Origin: a virus
Reading direction: 5' to 3' (one strand)
Length of the DNA stretch: 64,000 nucleotides
Virus record (IMG/VR): IMGVR_UViG_3300043446_003702
Location: 1-64,000 of that record
Shown here: piece after piece, positions 37,304 to 45,794 of the stretch
Numbering within the stretch: the stretch's first letter is position 1
How the letters are laid out: every line of letters starts with the position of its first letter
The notes under the pieces: generated by a model
The model's database searches: none
The model's input: only the letters and a program-made list of their open reading frames with translations
Told to the model about the DNA's origin: nothing
Program-made: the position numbers and the translations under genes

Positions 37304-38464
37304 ATGGCTGGACGTAATTTTTTATTTGTGCCTGGGCCCACCAATGTGCCAGATCGTGTGCAACGTGCAATGATGGTGTCAATGGAGGATCATAGATCCC
37401 CGGATTTCCCCCAACTCACTCATGACATCTTGCATGGGTTGCAAAGTGTGTTTCGAACCCAAACAGGAGTGCCCTTTATGTTCCCTTCATCGGGCACAGG
37501 CTGTTGGGAAGCCGCACTGACCAATACTCTCAGTCCGGGAGACCGAGTGCTCACAGCAACATTTGGACAGTTCAGTCACTTATGGTGTGACATGTGCCGG
37601 CGACTGGGACTGGATGTGATCAATGTGGACTGTGACTGGGGCATCGGAGTGCCATATCTTCAGTTTGAACAGGCCTTGGCCGCAGATCCCACCATTCGTG
37701 CTGTGTTGGTCACACACAATGAAACAGCCACTGGCGTGGCCAGTGATGTGGCCAGAGTAAGACAGATCTTGGATCGCTTGGGTCATTCAGCACTGTTGTT
37801 TGTGGACACTGTGAGCAGCCTGGCCTGTTTGGAGTTTGATTTTGATGGCTGGGGTGTGGACGTGGCTGTGAGTGGTTCACAAAAAGGTCTTATGACTCCG
37901 GCAGGCATTGGTTTACTGTGCATGAGTCCGCGGGCCCTGGCAGCCGGACAATCAGCCCTATTGCCAAGATGCTATTTTGACCTCAACGACATGTTGAACA
38001 GCAACCGCACCGGTTACTTTCCCTATACACCTCCCTTGACCTTGATGTACGGACTACGTGAAGGCATGAAGATGCTGGAAGAAGAAGGTCTTGACAATGT
38101 CATAGCAAGACACCACAGACTGGCCGAGGGTGTGCGTCGGGCTGTGACACAGGGCTGGCAACTTGAATTGTGTGCTCAGGCTCCTGAGTGGTATTCAGAC
38201 ACTGTGTCAGCAGTGATGTTGCCCGAGGGCATCAACGGTGCTGATGTGATCCGACGTGCTTACACACAATACAATCTTTCACTGGGTGCAGGTTTGAGCC
38301 GCATGGCCGGACGCCTGTTCCGCATTGGACACCTGGGTGACATGAACGAGATACATCTAATGGCAGCCATTGCCGGGGCCGAAATGGCCATGCAAGACTG
38401 CGGTGTCAACATCCGGTCTGGCAGTGGCATGGCAGCTGCCAGTGACTACTGGAGAGCAACATGA
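37304..38464 (+). CDS. Class V aminotransferase, serine-glyoxylate/alanine-glyoxylate type
   Basis: 386 aa. N-terminal FVPGPTNVPDRVQRAM, SSGTGCWEAAL (phosphate-binding), SLACLEFDFDGWGVDVAVSG with SQKGLM (PLP Lys) near residue 196 and a late GLSRMAGRLFRIGHLGDMN are typical of serine-glyoxylate/alanine-glyoxylate aminotransferases. These convert glyoxylate to glycine; in the serine cycle and photorespiration the donor is serine. An unusual phage cargo. ATG 37304 behind CAAGGAG. Confidence 0.85.
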   Translation: MAGRNFLFVPGPTNVPDRVQRAMMVSMEDHRSPDFPQLTHDILHGLQSVFRTQTGVPFMFPSSGTGCWEAALTNTLSPGDRVLTATFGQFSHLWCDMCRRLGLDVINVDCDWGIGVPYLQFEQALAADPTIRAVLVTHNETATGVASDVARVRQILDRLGHSALLFVDTVSSLACLEFDFDGWGVDVAVSGSQKGLMTPAGIGLLCMSPRALAAGQSALLPRCYFDLNDMLNSNRTGYFPYTPPLTLMYGLREGMKMLEEEGLDNVIARHHRLAEGVRRAVTQGWQLELCAQAPEWYSDTVSAVMLPEGINGADVIRRAYTQYNLSLGAGLSRMAGRLFRIGHLGDMNEIHLMAAIAGAEMAMQDCGVNIRSGSGMAAASDYWRAT

Positions 38465-38745
38465 CAGTGGCTCAACGCAATGCTGACCTACTGTGTGAAA
38501 TCAAACACATACATGGGGTACCTTATCACACTGTGAGGCCCACAGCGGTCATGCGTATTGAATCCTGGACGGATCTGTTGTTCTATGCCGAGTCAGAGTT
38601 TGGCAAGGTCACGTCTTTTGAACGCAGTATTGTGGGCACTGTTGGGCGTCCTCCTGTGTTGGGCCAGCGTGTGTATGTTGACAACACAAGATTTTGGTTC
38701 AAACACAAAGCAGACTGTGATAGATTTATAGAATATTGGAGTTGA
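38461..38745 (+). CDS. Small phage hypothetical protein
   Basis: 94 aa, ATGA overlap with the aminotransferase. ESWTDLLFYAESEFGKVTSF and RVYVDNTRFWFKHKADCDRF; likely alpha/beta, unknown function. Start of a run of small coupled genes to 39987. Confidence 0.62.
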   Translation: MTVAQRNADLLCEIKHIHGVPYHTVRPTAVMRIESWTDLLFYAESEFGKVTSFERSIVGTVGRPPVLGQRVYVDNTRFWFKHKADCDRFIEYWS

Positions 38746-38746
38746 T

Positions 38747-38908
38747 ATGTGGACACTGATCATTGCACTGTGGCTTGACACAACCCCGCCAGAAATCAAA
38801 TACACCGAACTGGCCAGAGTCAAGACCTATCAAGAATGTCGTGAACTGGCCGCGGTGTTGAAACGTCGCGGCCTAGAAGCACCACTGTGGTGCGTGGAAC
38901 GTCAATGA
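38747..38908 (+). CDS. Small possibly secreted protein
   Basis: 53 aa. Short hydrophobic N-terminus (MWTLIIALWLDT), then ELARVKTYQECRELAAVLKR and LWCVERQ; two Cys that could form a disulphide in the periplasm. Overlaps the next ORF by four bases (ATGA). Confidence 0.52.
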   Translation: MWTLIIALWLDTTPPEIKYTELARVKTYQECRELAAVLKRRGLEAPLWCVERQ

Positions 38909-38976
38909 TATTTGCACTGGGCATGATAGTGGGCATTGTGATAGGCATTGCAGTGGTGCTGTTGTGGCGGAGATGA
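38905..38976 (+). CDS. 23-aa transmembrane peptide
   Basis: MIFALGMIVGIVIGIAVVLL then WRR: one hydrophobic helix with GxxxG-type spacing and a positive C-end (N-out). ATGA-coupled to the gene before. Similar mini-proteins occur in many phages; real but short. Confidence 0.48.
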   Translation: MIFALGMIVGIVIGIAVVLLWRR

Positions 38977-38977
38977 C

Positions 38978-39226
38978 ATGGGCAGTCAAACAGAATACTT
39001 CAACCGCACAGGATACCGGCCCGAGTATTCAATAGGTGATCATGTGTTTGGTCACTGGAATGGTATTCCGTTCGCTGGCACAGTGGGCAATGACACACTG
39101 ATCAGTCCCTTGGAGGGTCCAAGAATTTCAGTGCATTTATGTTTGCCTATCCGGTATGAAGGTGTTGTAAAAACTGCTATAATTGTCCGACACAAAGACA
39201 TCCGACGCATGAAAGAAATCAAATGA
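38978..39226 (+). CDS. Small phage hypothetical protein
   Basis: 82 aa; ATG 38978 follows GGAGATGAC. SIGDHVFGHWNGIPFAGTVG and LPIRYEGVVKTAIIVRHKDI suggest a small beta-barrel (SH3/KOW-like look). No family assigned. Confidence 0.65.
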   Translation: MGSQTEYFNRTGYRPEYSIGDHVFGHWNGIPFAGTVGNDTLISPLEGPRISVHLCLPIRYEGVVKTAIIVRHKDIRRMKEIK

Positions 39227-39438
39227 AACCAGCACGAGGCATACGAGGTTGCATCATTGATAGTTTTGATGGCAACCATTATTTCCGTGTGTACAATGAC
39301 GATCACACATTTGTGGACTATGACTTGCGGCATTGTGATCTGCAGGTCATAGTAGACGATGATGATGCTGTGTTGTACGATGACGAACTGGGACAGCGAT
39401 TGGATCATTCACCTGAAACACTTGGCAAGGAGACTTAA
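39223..39438 (+). CDS. Small acidic phage protein
   Basis: 71 aa, ATGA overlap upstream. DGNHYFRVYNDDHTFVDYDL and a very acidic VIVDDDDAVLYDDE. The acidic motif DEDAVLYD-like also occurs at the end of 33691-33930, hinting at a shared strand motif. Function unknown. Confidence 0.65.
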   Translation: MKPARGIRGCIIDSFDGNHYFRVYNDDHTFVDYDLRHCDLQVIVDDDDAVLYDDELGQRLDHSPETLGKET

Positions 39439-39660
39439 ATGGCCACAATATACACCGAAGTAGAAGTTGATGTAGATCTCAACGATTTTGACACTGACGA
39501 TTTGTTGGAAGAGTTGGAACGTCGTGGCAACTTGCCCATTGAAGGCAGTGAGGATGCCAAGGCCATTTTGGAACAGATCTACTACCTGCGTAGACAAGGC
39601 CAAGCCTACGAACACCTACTGGATGGGTTGATCTACGCCGCGCTGGGACGAGTAGCATGA
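39439..39660 (+). CDS. Small acidic helical phage protein
   Basis: 73 aa, directly after the previous stop. VEVDVDLNDFDTDDLLEELE and ILEQIYYLRRQGQAYEHLLD; the pattern resembles small proteins common in phages. Coupled to the next gene by overlap (ATGA). Confidence 0.65.
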   Translation: MATIYTEVEVDVDLNDFDTDDLLEELERRGNLPIEGSEDAKAILEQIYYLRRQGQAYEHLLDGLIYAALGRVA

Positions 39661-39785
39661 TTCAATTTGAGTGGTTTGTTTACGGTGCCATGGCAGGCCT
39701 AGTGGCTCCTTATGCTTGGCCCTTGATACGTACCTGCATTGAAGAATTTCAGATTGCACGCCGCGATTGGAAAAAGCATGATTGA
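39657..39785 (+). CDS. Short membrane-associated protein
   Basis: 42 aa. Hydrophobic first half (FEWFVYGAMAGLVAPYAWPL) then a basic helix (FQIARRDWKKHD). Overlaps by ATGA with the previous and by eight bases with the next gene. Confidence 0.48.
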   Translation: MIQFEWFVYGAMAGLVAPYAWPLIRTCIEEFQIARRDWKKHD

Positions 39786-39987
39786 CACTGTGCGGCAGGT
39801 CATAGACCGAATCAAAGGCTTGAAACAGTTTGTGGTGAGAGTGCCTGTTCCTGAAGAATTTCGCTTCACAGGTGCAGTGCCCTTTGACATGGAGATCACA
39901 GGCTCCGTGGCCATGGTCACTGTGTGGGCTCACACTGAAGCAGAAGCACAGCAACGTGCTGAGGAATTTTTCCAAAATACACCATAA
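39778..39987 (+). CDS. Small phage hypothetical protein
   Basis: 69 aa. ATG 39778 is taken since it couples with the preceding stop. TVRQVIDRIKGLKQFVVRVP and DMEITGSVAMVTVWAHTEAE, with AEEFFQN at the end: ferredoxin-like alpha/beta look; unknown. Confidence 0.6.
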   Translation: MIDTVRQVIDRIKGLKQFVVRVPVPEEFRFTGAVPFDMEITGSVAMVTVWAHTEAEAQQRAEEFFQNTP

Positions 39988-40024
39988 AATATTCACTGGT
40001 GTTTTTTAGGCAGTAAATATCTGC

Positions 40025-40234
40025 ATGGAAAACACATCACTTACCCTAGCCGATATGGCATCCCTAAAAAATCTAATCGAAGCTGCCACTGCACGTGGCG
40101 CTTTCCGTGCCAATGAAATGACCACTGTGGGCAGCATCTATGACAAACTGGATGCTTTCTTAACAGCCACTCAAGCACAGTTGGCACAACAGGCTGAAGC
40201 ACAACAACCAGCCCAACCCACACAAGGAGAATGA
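40025..40234 (+). CDS. Conserved T4-like small protein
   Basis: 69 aa. LADMASLKNLIEAATARGAF then AFLTATQAQLAQQAEAQQPA; helical with a Gln/Ala-rich tail. I recognise the type from cyanophage and pelagiphage genomes, function unknown. The AAGGAG for the next gene lies in its last codons. Confidence 0.72.
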   Translation: MENTSLTLADMASLKNLIEAATARGAFRANEMTTVGSIYDKLDAFLTATQAQLAQQAEAQQPAQPTQGE

Positions 40235-40236
40235 CA

Positions 40237-40941
40237 ATGTTGAAACACATAGGCCGACACGGTGACCGCAAGGTTGCAATCATATTTAGAGAACTACCTG
40301 GCGAAGAACACATGTGCTTGGTGATCTATCCTGAAACATTGCCCACTCACATACACAACACCATCATGAACATCTTGGAATCAGCTCCAGGACAACAAAG
40401 CCCCAACTTGGCTGATGTACTACATCGTAACTTGTTGCCTGATGGCAGAGTGATCTTACAGGCCTTGCACAACGAAGGCATGTTGAAGAAAATTCAAACC
40501 AACCAGGTCATTGTCACACCCACAGCACAGAGTTCGGTCAAACTGGATGAACTAAACAGGATTGTGAAAGAAATGGAAAGCGGTGCCGAAGCACTGAAAC
40601 GCATGCAAGAACTTGATGCCAGTGCTGGCATTGTTGATCCCGCTACCAAACGCAAAGCAGAGAAAGCATTCAAAGAAGGTCGACTCGCTGACGCAGAGGC
40701 CTTGGTAGCCCCATTGGCTGCGCCACAGACTGGTGCCTTGGATGACAAAGCTCTTGCGGCCAACATGTTGGCACAGGCCAAAAAGATGGAAGCAGATGCC
40801 AAAGGACTCATAGCTGAAGCGGCTAGAATGAAAAAGGAAGCACAAAAAATGTTTCCCACTGTGAACATGAAATCAGCCTCAGCACCCGTGGAAAGCACAC
40901 GTGGTCGTAAGAAAGCGGCCACAGCAGATGCAATTCAGTGA
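40237..40941 (+). CDS. Conserved T4-like coiled-coil protein
   Basis: 234 aa. The ATG at 40237 is preferred over 40231 because AAGGAG needs the spacing. N-terminal domain KHIGRHGDRKVAIIFRELPG and LADVLHRNLLPDGRVILQAL; then a long Ala/Lys/Glu helix (KRKAEKAFKEGRLADAEAL, AQAKKMEADAKGLIAEAARM) and a basic end (RGRKKAATAD). Conserved in T4-like marine phages near thyX; role unknown. Confidence 0.75.
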   Translation: MLKHIGRHGDRKVAIIFRELPGEEHMCLVIYPETLPTHIHNTIMNILESAPGQQSPNLADVLHRNLLPDGRVILQALHNEGMLKKIQTNQVIVTPTAQSSVKLDELNRIVKEMESGAEALKRMQELDASAGIVDPATKRKAEKAFKEGRLADAEALVAPLAAPQTGALDDKALAANMLAQAKKMEADAKGLIAEAARMKKEAQKMFPTVNMKSASAPVESTRGRKKAATADAIQ

Positions 40942-41230
40942 TGAATTTTTGGCACGTTGGGAACACATCATCGACGAAGTAGACATCACTGATGTGCCGC
41001 TTGAGTGTATCAAAAAAGTCATAGTCAAGTTGGTAGGCAAGCGTCAGCGCACCATCAATCTTGATCTGCTGAGACGTCAAGGTCTAAGCATTGACGAAAT
41101 AGAAACTGTGATGACTCGTACTCTCACTGATCTTGGCCCAGCAGTGCGCGACGTTGATTTTATTCTTGACGTTGGCGCCATTGCCACTATTGTACAACCC
41201 GAAACAGATAAACTATTAAAAGATCTATGA
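40928..41230 (+). CDS. Conserved phage hypothetical protein
   Basis: 100 aa starting inside the preceding gene. VPLECIKKVIVKLVGKRQRT and INLDLLRRQGLSIDEIETVM; helical and basic at first, then DVGAIATIVQPETDKLL. ATGA overlap into thyX suggests co-translation. Confidence 0.7.
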   Translation: MQFSDEFLARWEHIIDEVDITDVPLECIKKVIVKLVGKRQRTINLDLLRRQGLSIDEIETVMTRTLTDLGPAVRDVDFILDVGAIATIVQPETDKLLKDL

Positions 41231-41907
41231 ATGTTCGCTTACTCAGCTATAGTCAACCTACCCAGGAATTTGCAACTCAAGGCATTGGCGATGCACAGGA
41301 ACTCATTGCATACTGCGCCCGTGTCAGCAATCCCTCAAACCAATTCAACACAGACACTTCAGAAAAACTCATCAGGTATCTTGTTCGACACCAGCACTGG
41401 AGTCCCCTTGAAATGGTCAGTGCTTGCATGGAAATTACGACAACAAGAGATATTGCACGACAGATCCTACGCCACAGAAGTTTCTCCTTCCAAGAGTTTT
41501 CGCAACGTTATGCTGACCCAACAAAGGATCTTGAATTCGTACTCAGAGAAGCACGACTACAAGACCCCAAGAACCGACAGAACAGCATAGAACTCATACC
41601 CGACACACCACAGAGTCGCAACCTGGCCACAGGCTGGGAACGTGCTCAACAGCGAGTGCAATTGGCCGCAGTTGAAGCATACAACTGGGCCATCAACAAT
41701 GGCATTGCCAAAGAACAGGCCCGTGCTGTGTTGCCCGAAGGCATGATGAGTAGTCGTCTGTACATGAATGGTACCTTGAGATCATGGATTCACTTTATCG
41801 AACTGCGCAGTGCCAATGGCACACAGAAAGAGCATCAAGCAGTGGCCCGAGCCTGTGCTGAAGCCATTGCAGCAATCTTTCCAATGGCATCGACACTGGC
41901 AGACTAA
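41227..41907 (+). CDS. thyX: Flavin-dependent thymidylate synthase
   Basis: 226 aa. The ThyX motif is clear in RQILRHRSFSFQEFSQRY (RHRxxS...SQRY) near residues 77-94; LVRHQHWSPLEMVSACMEI is the upstream conserved His/Glu region and an RAVLPEGM segment follows. It makes dTMP from dUMP using methylene-THF and FAD, feeding phage DNA synthesis. Length is normal. Confidence 0.95.
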   Translation: MNVRLLSYSQPTQEFATQGIGDAQELIAYCARVSNPSNQFNTDTSEKLIRYLVRHQHWSPLEMVSACMEITTTRDIARQILRHRSFSFQEFSQRYADPTKDLEFVLREARLQDPKNRQNSIELIPDTPQSRNLATGWERAQQRVQLAAVEAYNWAINNGIAKEQARAVLPEGMMSSRLYMNGTLRSWIHFIELRSANGTQKEHQAVARACAEAIAAIFPMASTLAD

Positions 41908-41923
41908 TCTGCTACAATGTGTG

Positions 41924-42244
41924 ATGGCATTGCATAACGATCCAATCAATTCCACACATTATCAAAAACCAGAATACCAAATCATCGACAACTGTGTTGT
42001 GCGCTTCAGTGACATCTGTGTGCACGAGTTCACCATGGGCGATGTTGAAGATCCAGACTTGTACGCAGCCGACCCACTGTGGAAGTGGCAAAACAGCGAA
42101 GCAGGTAAATGGGTAATGGAACATGCGGTAGAACAACCTTACTGGATTCGCCAAGTCGATCAACACAGTTATGGATACAGGTACAAAATTGTAGCCAGAC
42201 TCAGCGAACCAATGCAAACATTTTTTAAATTGAAATTTCAATAA
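41924..42244 (+). CDS. Conserved T4-like phage protein
   Basis: 106 aa. CVVRFSDICVHEFTMGDVED and PLWKWQNSEAGKWVMEHAVE, then SYGYRYKIVARL mark a protein very common in T4-like marine phages, usually annotated as hypothetical. No Shine-Dalgarno is obvious before ATG 41924. Last core gene before the biosynthetic island. Confidence 0.75.
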   Translation: MALHNDPINSTHYQKPEYQIIDNCVVRFSDICVHEFTMGDVEDPDLYAADPLWKWQNSEAGKWVMEHAVEQPYWIRQVDQHSYGYRYKIVARLSEPMQTFFKLKFQ

Positions 42245-42275
42245 ATATCAAACACCCCCAACACAAACTCCCACT

Positions 42276-43781
42276 ATGTTTAATCAAAAAATCTTGTGCA
42301 TAGGCAACGAGACTGAAGATACTGACCATCAGGTTTCTCGGTTGTCAGAAGATCAACAAACTATAAATCATGGACTCATATGTAACAAATCGTTTGTTCC
42401 TGTTGAGTCTGGATACTATCATGTCAGCGTAGCAGACATGCCACCCGGTGCAATTGCACACATGGCCTTGAATTTTGATCAAATAATTATGTTAGATCAA
42501 CCCAAAGAATCTTATCCACATTGGAAGTCATTTGTTGGAACATTTAGACTAATGTATGATCTAGAACAAACTGGGCACAATGTGGTTTATCGTAACAACA
42601 AGTGCAACAAGGACATTGGTTTTTGGCACACTCTGTTAAGAGAAAACAAAAGTGTTTGCTTCTATCCATTTTTAGGATTAATAGACAATCTTGGAAGCAC
42701 AGGGATCTGTCCCAAAAATTTTGACGGATTTACTCATATAAACAATATTGAAGATTGGCGCAGTAGCCACAAATATAATATGATGCGTGAAAAAATGCTG
42801 CGCGGAGAATTGGTGACAGAATGGTGTCAAGATTGCTATCAACAAGAATCACTTGGGCAAGAAAGCACGAGACAATTTGAAACTCTTGAATGGATGACAA
42901 GATTAAATTTTACTTCTATTGATGACTTAAGAAAAATTAATGCTCCAGCATACTATGAGATTCGTCCCAGCAATAAATGCAACATCATGTGCCGTACTTG
43001 TGACAATGGTCGTAGTCATTTGATTGAAAAAGAATGGAAAACCATCAACATTCCATTATGGCATTGGCAACCCGCTAACATTACTTTTGAACATGTTGAT
43101 TTTGACACTGTAAAAAGAATATATGTTGGAGGTGGTGAACCAACTGTGATGGCAGAGTTTTATGATTTTTTAAACAAGTGTATTGCCAATGGTCACACTG
43201 ATTTTGAATTGGTTATCGGAACCAATGGTGTGAAATTCAGTGACAAGATCATGCGTTTGTTCAGTCACTTCAGCGACGTTTGTTTTTCAGTCAGTTTTGA
43301 TGGATACAAACAAGTAGGAGACTACATTCGTTGGGGCAGCAACTTTGACACTGTGGTTGCAAACACTCACATGCTGCTGAATCATGGACACAAAGTAGGT
43401 TTACAAACTGTTTTTTCTGTTTACAATGCTACACGAATGCATGAAATTTTTGAATTTTATGATCAAGAATTTCCTACCTCAGGCCTGCTGGTGCAAACTG
43501 CAGGATTTCGTGATGACATAATGGATTGCTACAATAATCCCTGTCCTGAGCTGGTGATAGACTCCATGAAAAGATGTACACAAACAAAGATTTACTATTC
43601 AAACGGAAGATCTTGCAAAACGCAAGTGGATGCAATGTTAAATTGGTATTCAAATCAATATCAACTCGACACAAAAAAATTAAACAAGTTTTATGAACTC
43701 AATGATAAATTGGATAAGGCACGTGGCAGCCGTCTGATTGATTACATTCCAGAACTGGCGCAAGCAAGGAGCATGTCATGA
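42276..43781 (+). CDS. Radical SAM protein with N-terminal extension
   Basis: 501 aa. About 120 extra N-terminal residues, then a Cys cluster (GICPKNFDG and EWCQDCYQQ), the radical SAM motif NKCNIMCRTC near residue 230 and GGGEPTV near residue 289. The N-terminal part (ADMPPGAIAHMALNFDQIIM, LDQPKESYPHWKSF) recurs as a cargo-like domain with unknown role. AT-rich. First gene of the island; ATGA overlap with the epimerase suggests a shared product. Confidence 0.84.
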   Translation: MFNQKILCIGNETEDTDHQVSRLSEDQQTINHGLICNKSFVPVESGYYHVSVADMPPGAIAHMALNFDQIIMLDQPKESYPHWKSFVGTFRLMYDLEQTGHNVVYRNNKCNKDIGFWHTLLRENKSVCFYPFLGLIDNLGSTGICPKNFDGFTHINNIEDWRSSHKYNMMREKMLRGELVTEWCQDCYQQESLGQESTRQFETLEWMTRLNFTSIDDLRKINAPAYYEIRPSNKCNIMCRTCDNGRSHLIEKEWKTINIPLWHWQPANITFEHVDFDTVKRIYVGGGEPTVMAEFYDFLNKCIANGHTDFELVIGTNGVKFSDKIMRLFSHFSDVCFSVSFDGYKQVGDYIRWGSNFDTVVANTHMLLNHGHKVGLQTVFSVYNATRMHEIFEFYDQEFPTSGLLVQTAGFRDDIMDCYNNPCPELVIDSMKRCTQTKIYYSNGRSCKTQVDAMLNWYSNQYQLDTKKLNKFYELNDKLDKARGSRLIDYIPELAQARSMS

Positions 43782-44749
43782 CATTTTTAGTAACCGGCGG
43801 TCTAGGTCTTATTGGGCACAACGTTGTGGCACGGCTACAAGCACGTGAAGAAAAAGTTGTGGTTGTAGACACCAAGACCACGTATGGTATCATCCCGCAA
43901 GCAGAGATTGACTACTTGATGGAGGAACGGCAGAAAAAGATTGCTCCAGACACACCCATCTACCCTTACGATATCACAGATGAGTCGGATATGGATTTTG
44001 TAATAGGTGAGCACCGACCCCGGGTGATCATTCACTGTGCCAGTTTTCCCCGGCAGAAAGTTGTCAATGCCAACCCTGCTCACGGCGCAGACGTCATGAT
44101 GCGGGGTTTGATCAACCTGCTTGAGAGTGCCAAAAAACATGGCATTGAAAGGTTTGTGTACATCAGTTCAAGCATGGTGTACGGAGACTTTGAAGATGAT
44201 GTGCTGGAAGATGATGAGTGTAATCCGCAAGGACAGTATGGCATTATGAAACTGGCCGGAGAGTGGCTGGTCAAGGACTATACACGTCGTTGTGGGTTTG
44301 AGTATGTGATCATTCGCCCATCAGCAGTGTACGGACCACTGGATGTGGAAGATCGTGTGGTGGCCAAATTCATGCTCACAGCCCGGCGTGGTGGTGTGCT
44401 CAAGGTAAATGGTGCTAGTGAAACCTTGGACTTTACCTATGTGGATGATGCTGCCGACGGCATTGTGGCAGCAGCCACACGCATCATGTGCCGCAATATG
44501 ACATTCAACATCACCAAGTCACATAGTGTAAGCCTGCTGGAAGCCGCTGAAATGATTGTGAAGATTGTGGGTCAGGGCACAATTGAAGTACGTGACAAAG
44601 ACGCAGACTTTCCCAGCCGCGGTGCCTTAAATATTGATCGAGCAAGAACAATATTAGGTTACGATCCAAAGGTAGATGTTGAAGAAGGATTTCAAAAGTA
44701 TCATGAGTGGCTTGAAAATTCCATTTACTGGAATCCAAAGGCAGTATAA
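43778..44749 (+). CDS. NAD-dependent sugar epimerase/dehydratase
   Basis: 323 aa extended SDR. FLVTGGLGLIG at the N-terminus binds NAD; YISSSMVYGD and YGIMKLAGEW (YxxxK) give the catalytic Ser/Tyr/Lys; IIRPSAVYGP, then LDFTYVDDAADGI. Acts on nucleotide-sugars (epimerase, dehydratase or reductase). Paired with the DegT aminotransferase that follows, it could make an amino-deoxy sugar. Confidence 0.88.
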   Translation: MTFLVTGGLGLIGHNVVARLQAREEKVVVVDTKTTYGIIPQAEIDYLMEERQKKIAPDTPIYPYDITDESDMDFVIGEHRPRVIIHCASFPRQKVVNANPAHGADVMMRGLINLLESAKKHGIERFVYISSSMVYGDFEDDVLEDDECNPQGQYGIMKLAGEWLVKDYTRRCGFEYVIIRPSAVYGPLDVEDRVVAKFMLTARRGGVLKVNGASETLDFTYVDDAADGIVAAATRIMCRNMTFNITKSHSVSLLEAAEMIVKIVGQGTIEVRDKDADFPSRGALNIDRARTILGYDPKVDVEEGFQKYHEWLENSIYWNPKAV

Positions 44750-45794
44750 CAACCTACGCACTGAGATTCTGGATGCAACCGATACTGTGTTGCGTTCAGG
44801 ACGACTCATGGATGGCAATTCGACCTTTGAGTTTGAACGTTGGTTGGCTCGACGCAACAGTGTTGACTATGCCGTGACCTGTCATTCAGGCACACAGGCC
44901 TTGGAAATCATTGCTGCCTATTACTACCTAGAACTTGTCACAGCATGGGGTACTCGTCAACCCGTGGTAGTGGTGCCGGCCATGACTTATCCCGCAACAC
45001 TGAATGCATTTGCCAGAGCCGGCTGGCAGTTGATCATTGCTGACACAGACAGATATGGACAACTAGACATCAATCGCATACCAGATGAATCAGTGGACAT
45101 GCTGTGTGCTGTTGGACTGTATGGACAAAGCATCACCAACATGCTTCGTAATGCCAACAAACCCATTGCCAGAGTTGTAGAAGATGCTGCACAACATTGG
45201 CTGGCAGATCATTGCATACGCACCGGAGACACTGCCATCAGTTTTGATCCCACAAAAAACTTAGCCAACTACGGCAATGGTGGCGCTGTGATCACCGGTT
45301 CAAGACGTCTGATGGAGTTTGCTAGAAACTGGATCAGCAATGGCAAGCGAACCAATCACGGTGAATTGGGCACCAACAGTCGCATGAGCGAAACTGACTG
45401 TGCGCAGATGTTGGTAAAAACGCGGCACATTGATGCTTGGCAAGCACGACGTAGAAAGATTGCTGAACACTGGTGCCAAGGTCTGCGTGACCGGGAAGGC
45501 ATTGTGTGCTTGATAGATGACTCAAACATGCGTGATCATTGTTTTCACAAGTTTGTGATCACAGTGGACAATCGTGATGCTGTGGTGAAAAATTTAGCCC
45601 TGCGTGGGGTGGAAACACGAGTACACTATGCCACACCCATGCATGAATTGCCAGCGTATCAACACTATGTAGGTCCAGACTTGTTGAGTGCGGCGTCTAG
45701 TTTGGCACGTAGATGTCTAAGCCTACCTATGTATCCTGAACTCACAGATTCAGAAGTAGAGTATGTTATTGATGCGGTGTTAGATTCCGTTTGA
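44703..45794 (+). CDS. DegT/DnrJ/EryC1/StrS-type sugar aminotransferase
   Basis: 363 aa. ATG 44703 is favoured since the family starts with KIPFTGIQRQY; it overlaps the epimerase by 47 bases. TCHSGTQALEII binds PLP phosphate, VVEDAAQHW holds the Asp, and SFDPTKNLANYGNGGAVIT carries the Schiff-base Lys; NSRMSETDCAQM is typical for the family. Transfers an amino group onto a keto-sugar nucleotide. It overlaps the convergent minus gene by 29 bases. Confidence 0.88.
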   Translation: MSGLKIPFTGIQRQYNNLRTEILDATDTVLRSGRLMDGNSTFEFERWLARRNSVDYAVTCHSGTQALEIIAAYYYLELVTAWGTRQPVVVVPAMTYPATLNAFARAGWQLIIADTDRYGQLDINRIPDESVDMLCAVGLYGQSITNMLRNANKPIARVVEDAAQHWLADHCIRTGDTAISFDPTKNLANYGNGGAVITGSRRLMEFARNWISNGKRTNHGELGTNSRMSETDCAQMLVKTRHIDAWQARRRKIAEHWCQGLRDREGIVCLIDDSNMRDHCFHKFVITVDNRDAVVKNLALRGVETRVHYATPMHELPAYQHYVGPDLLSAASSLARRCLSLPMYPELTDSEVEYVIDAVLDSV

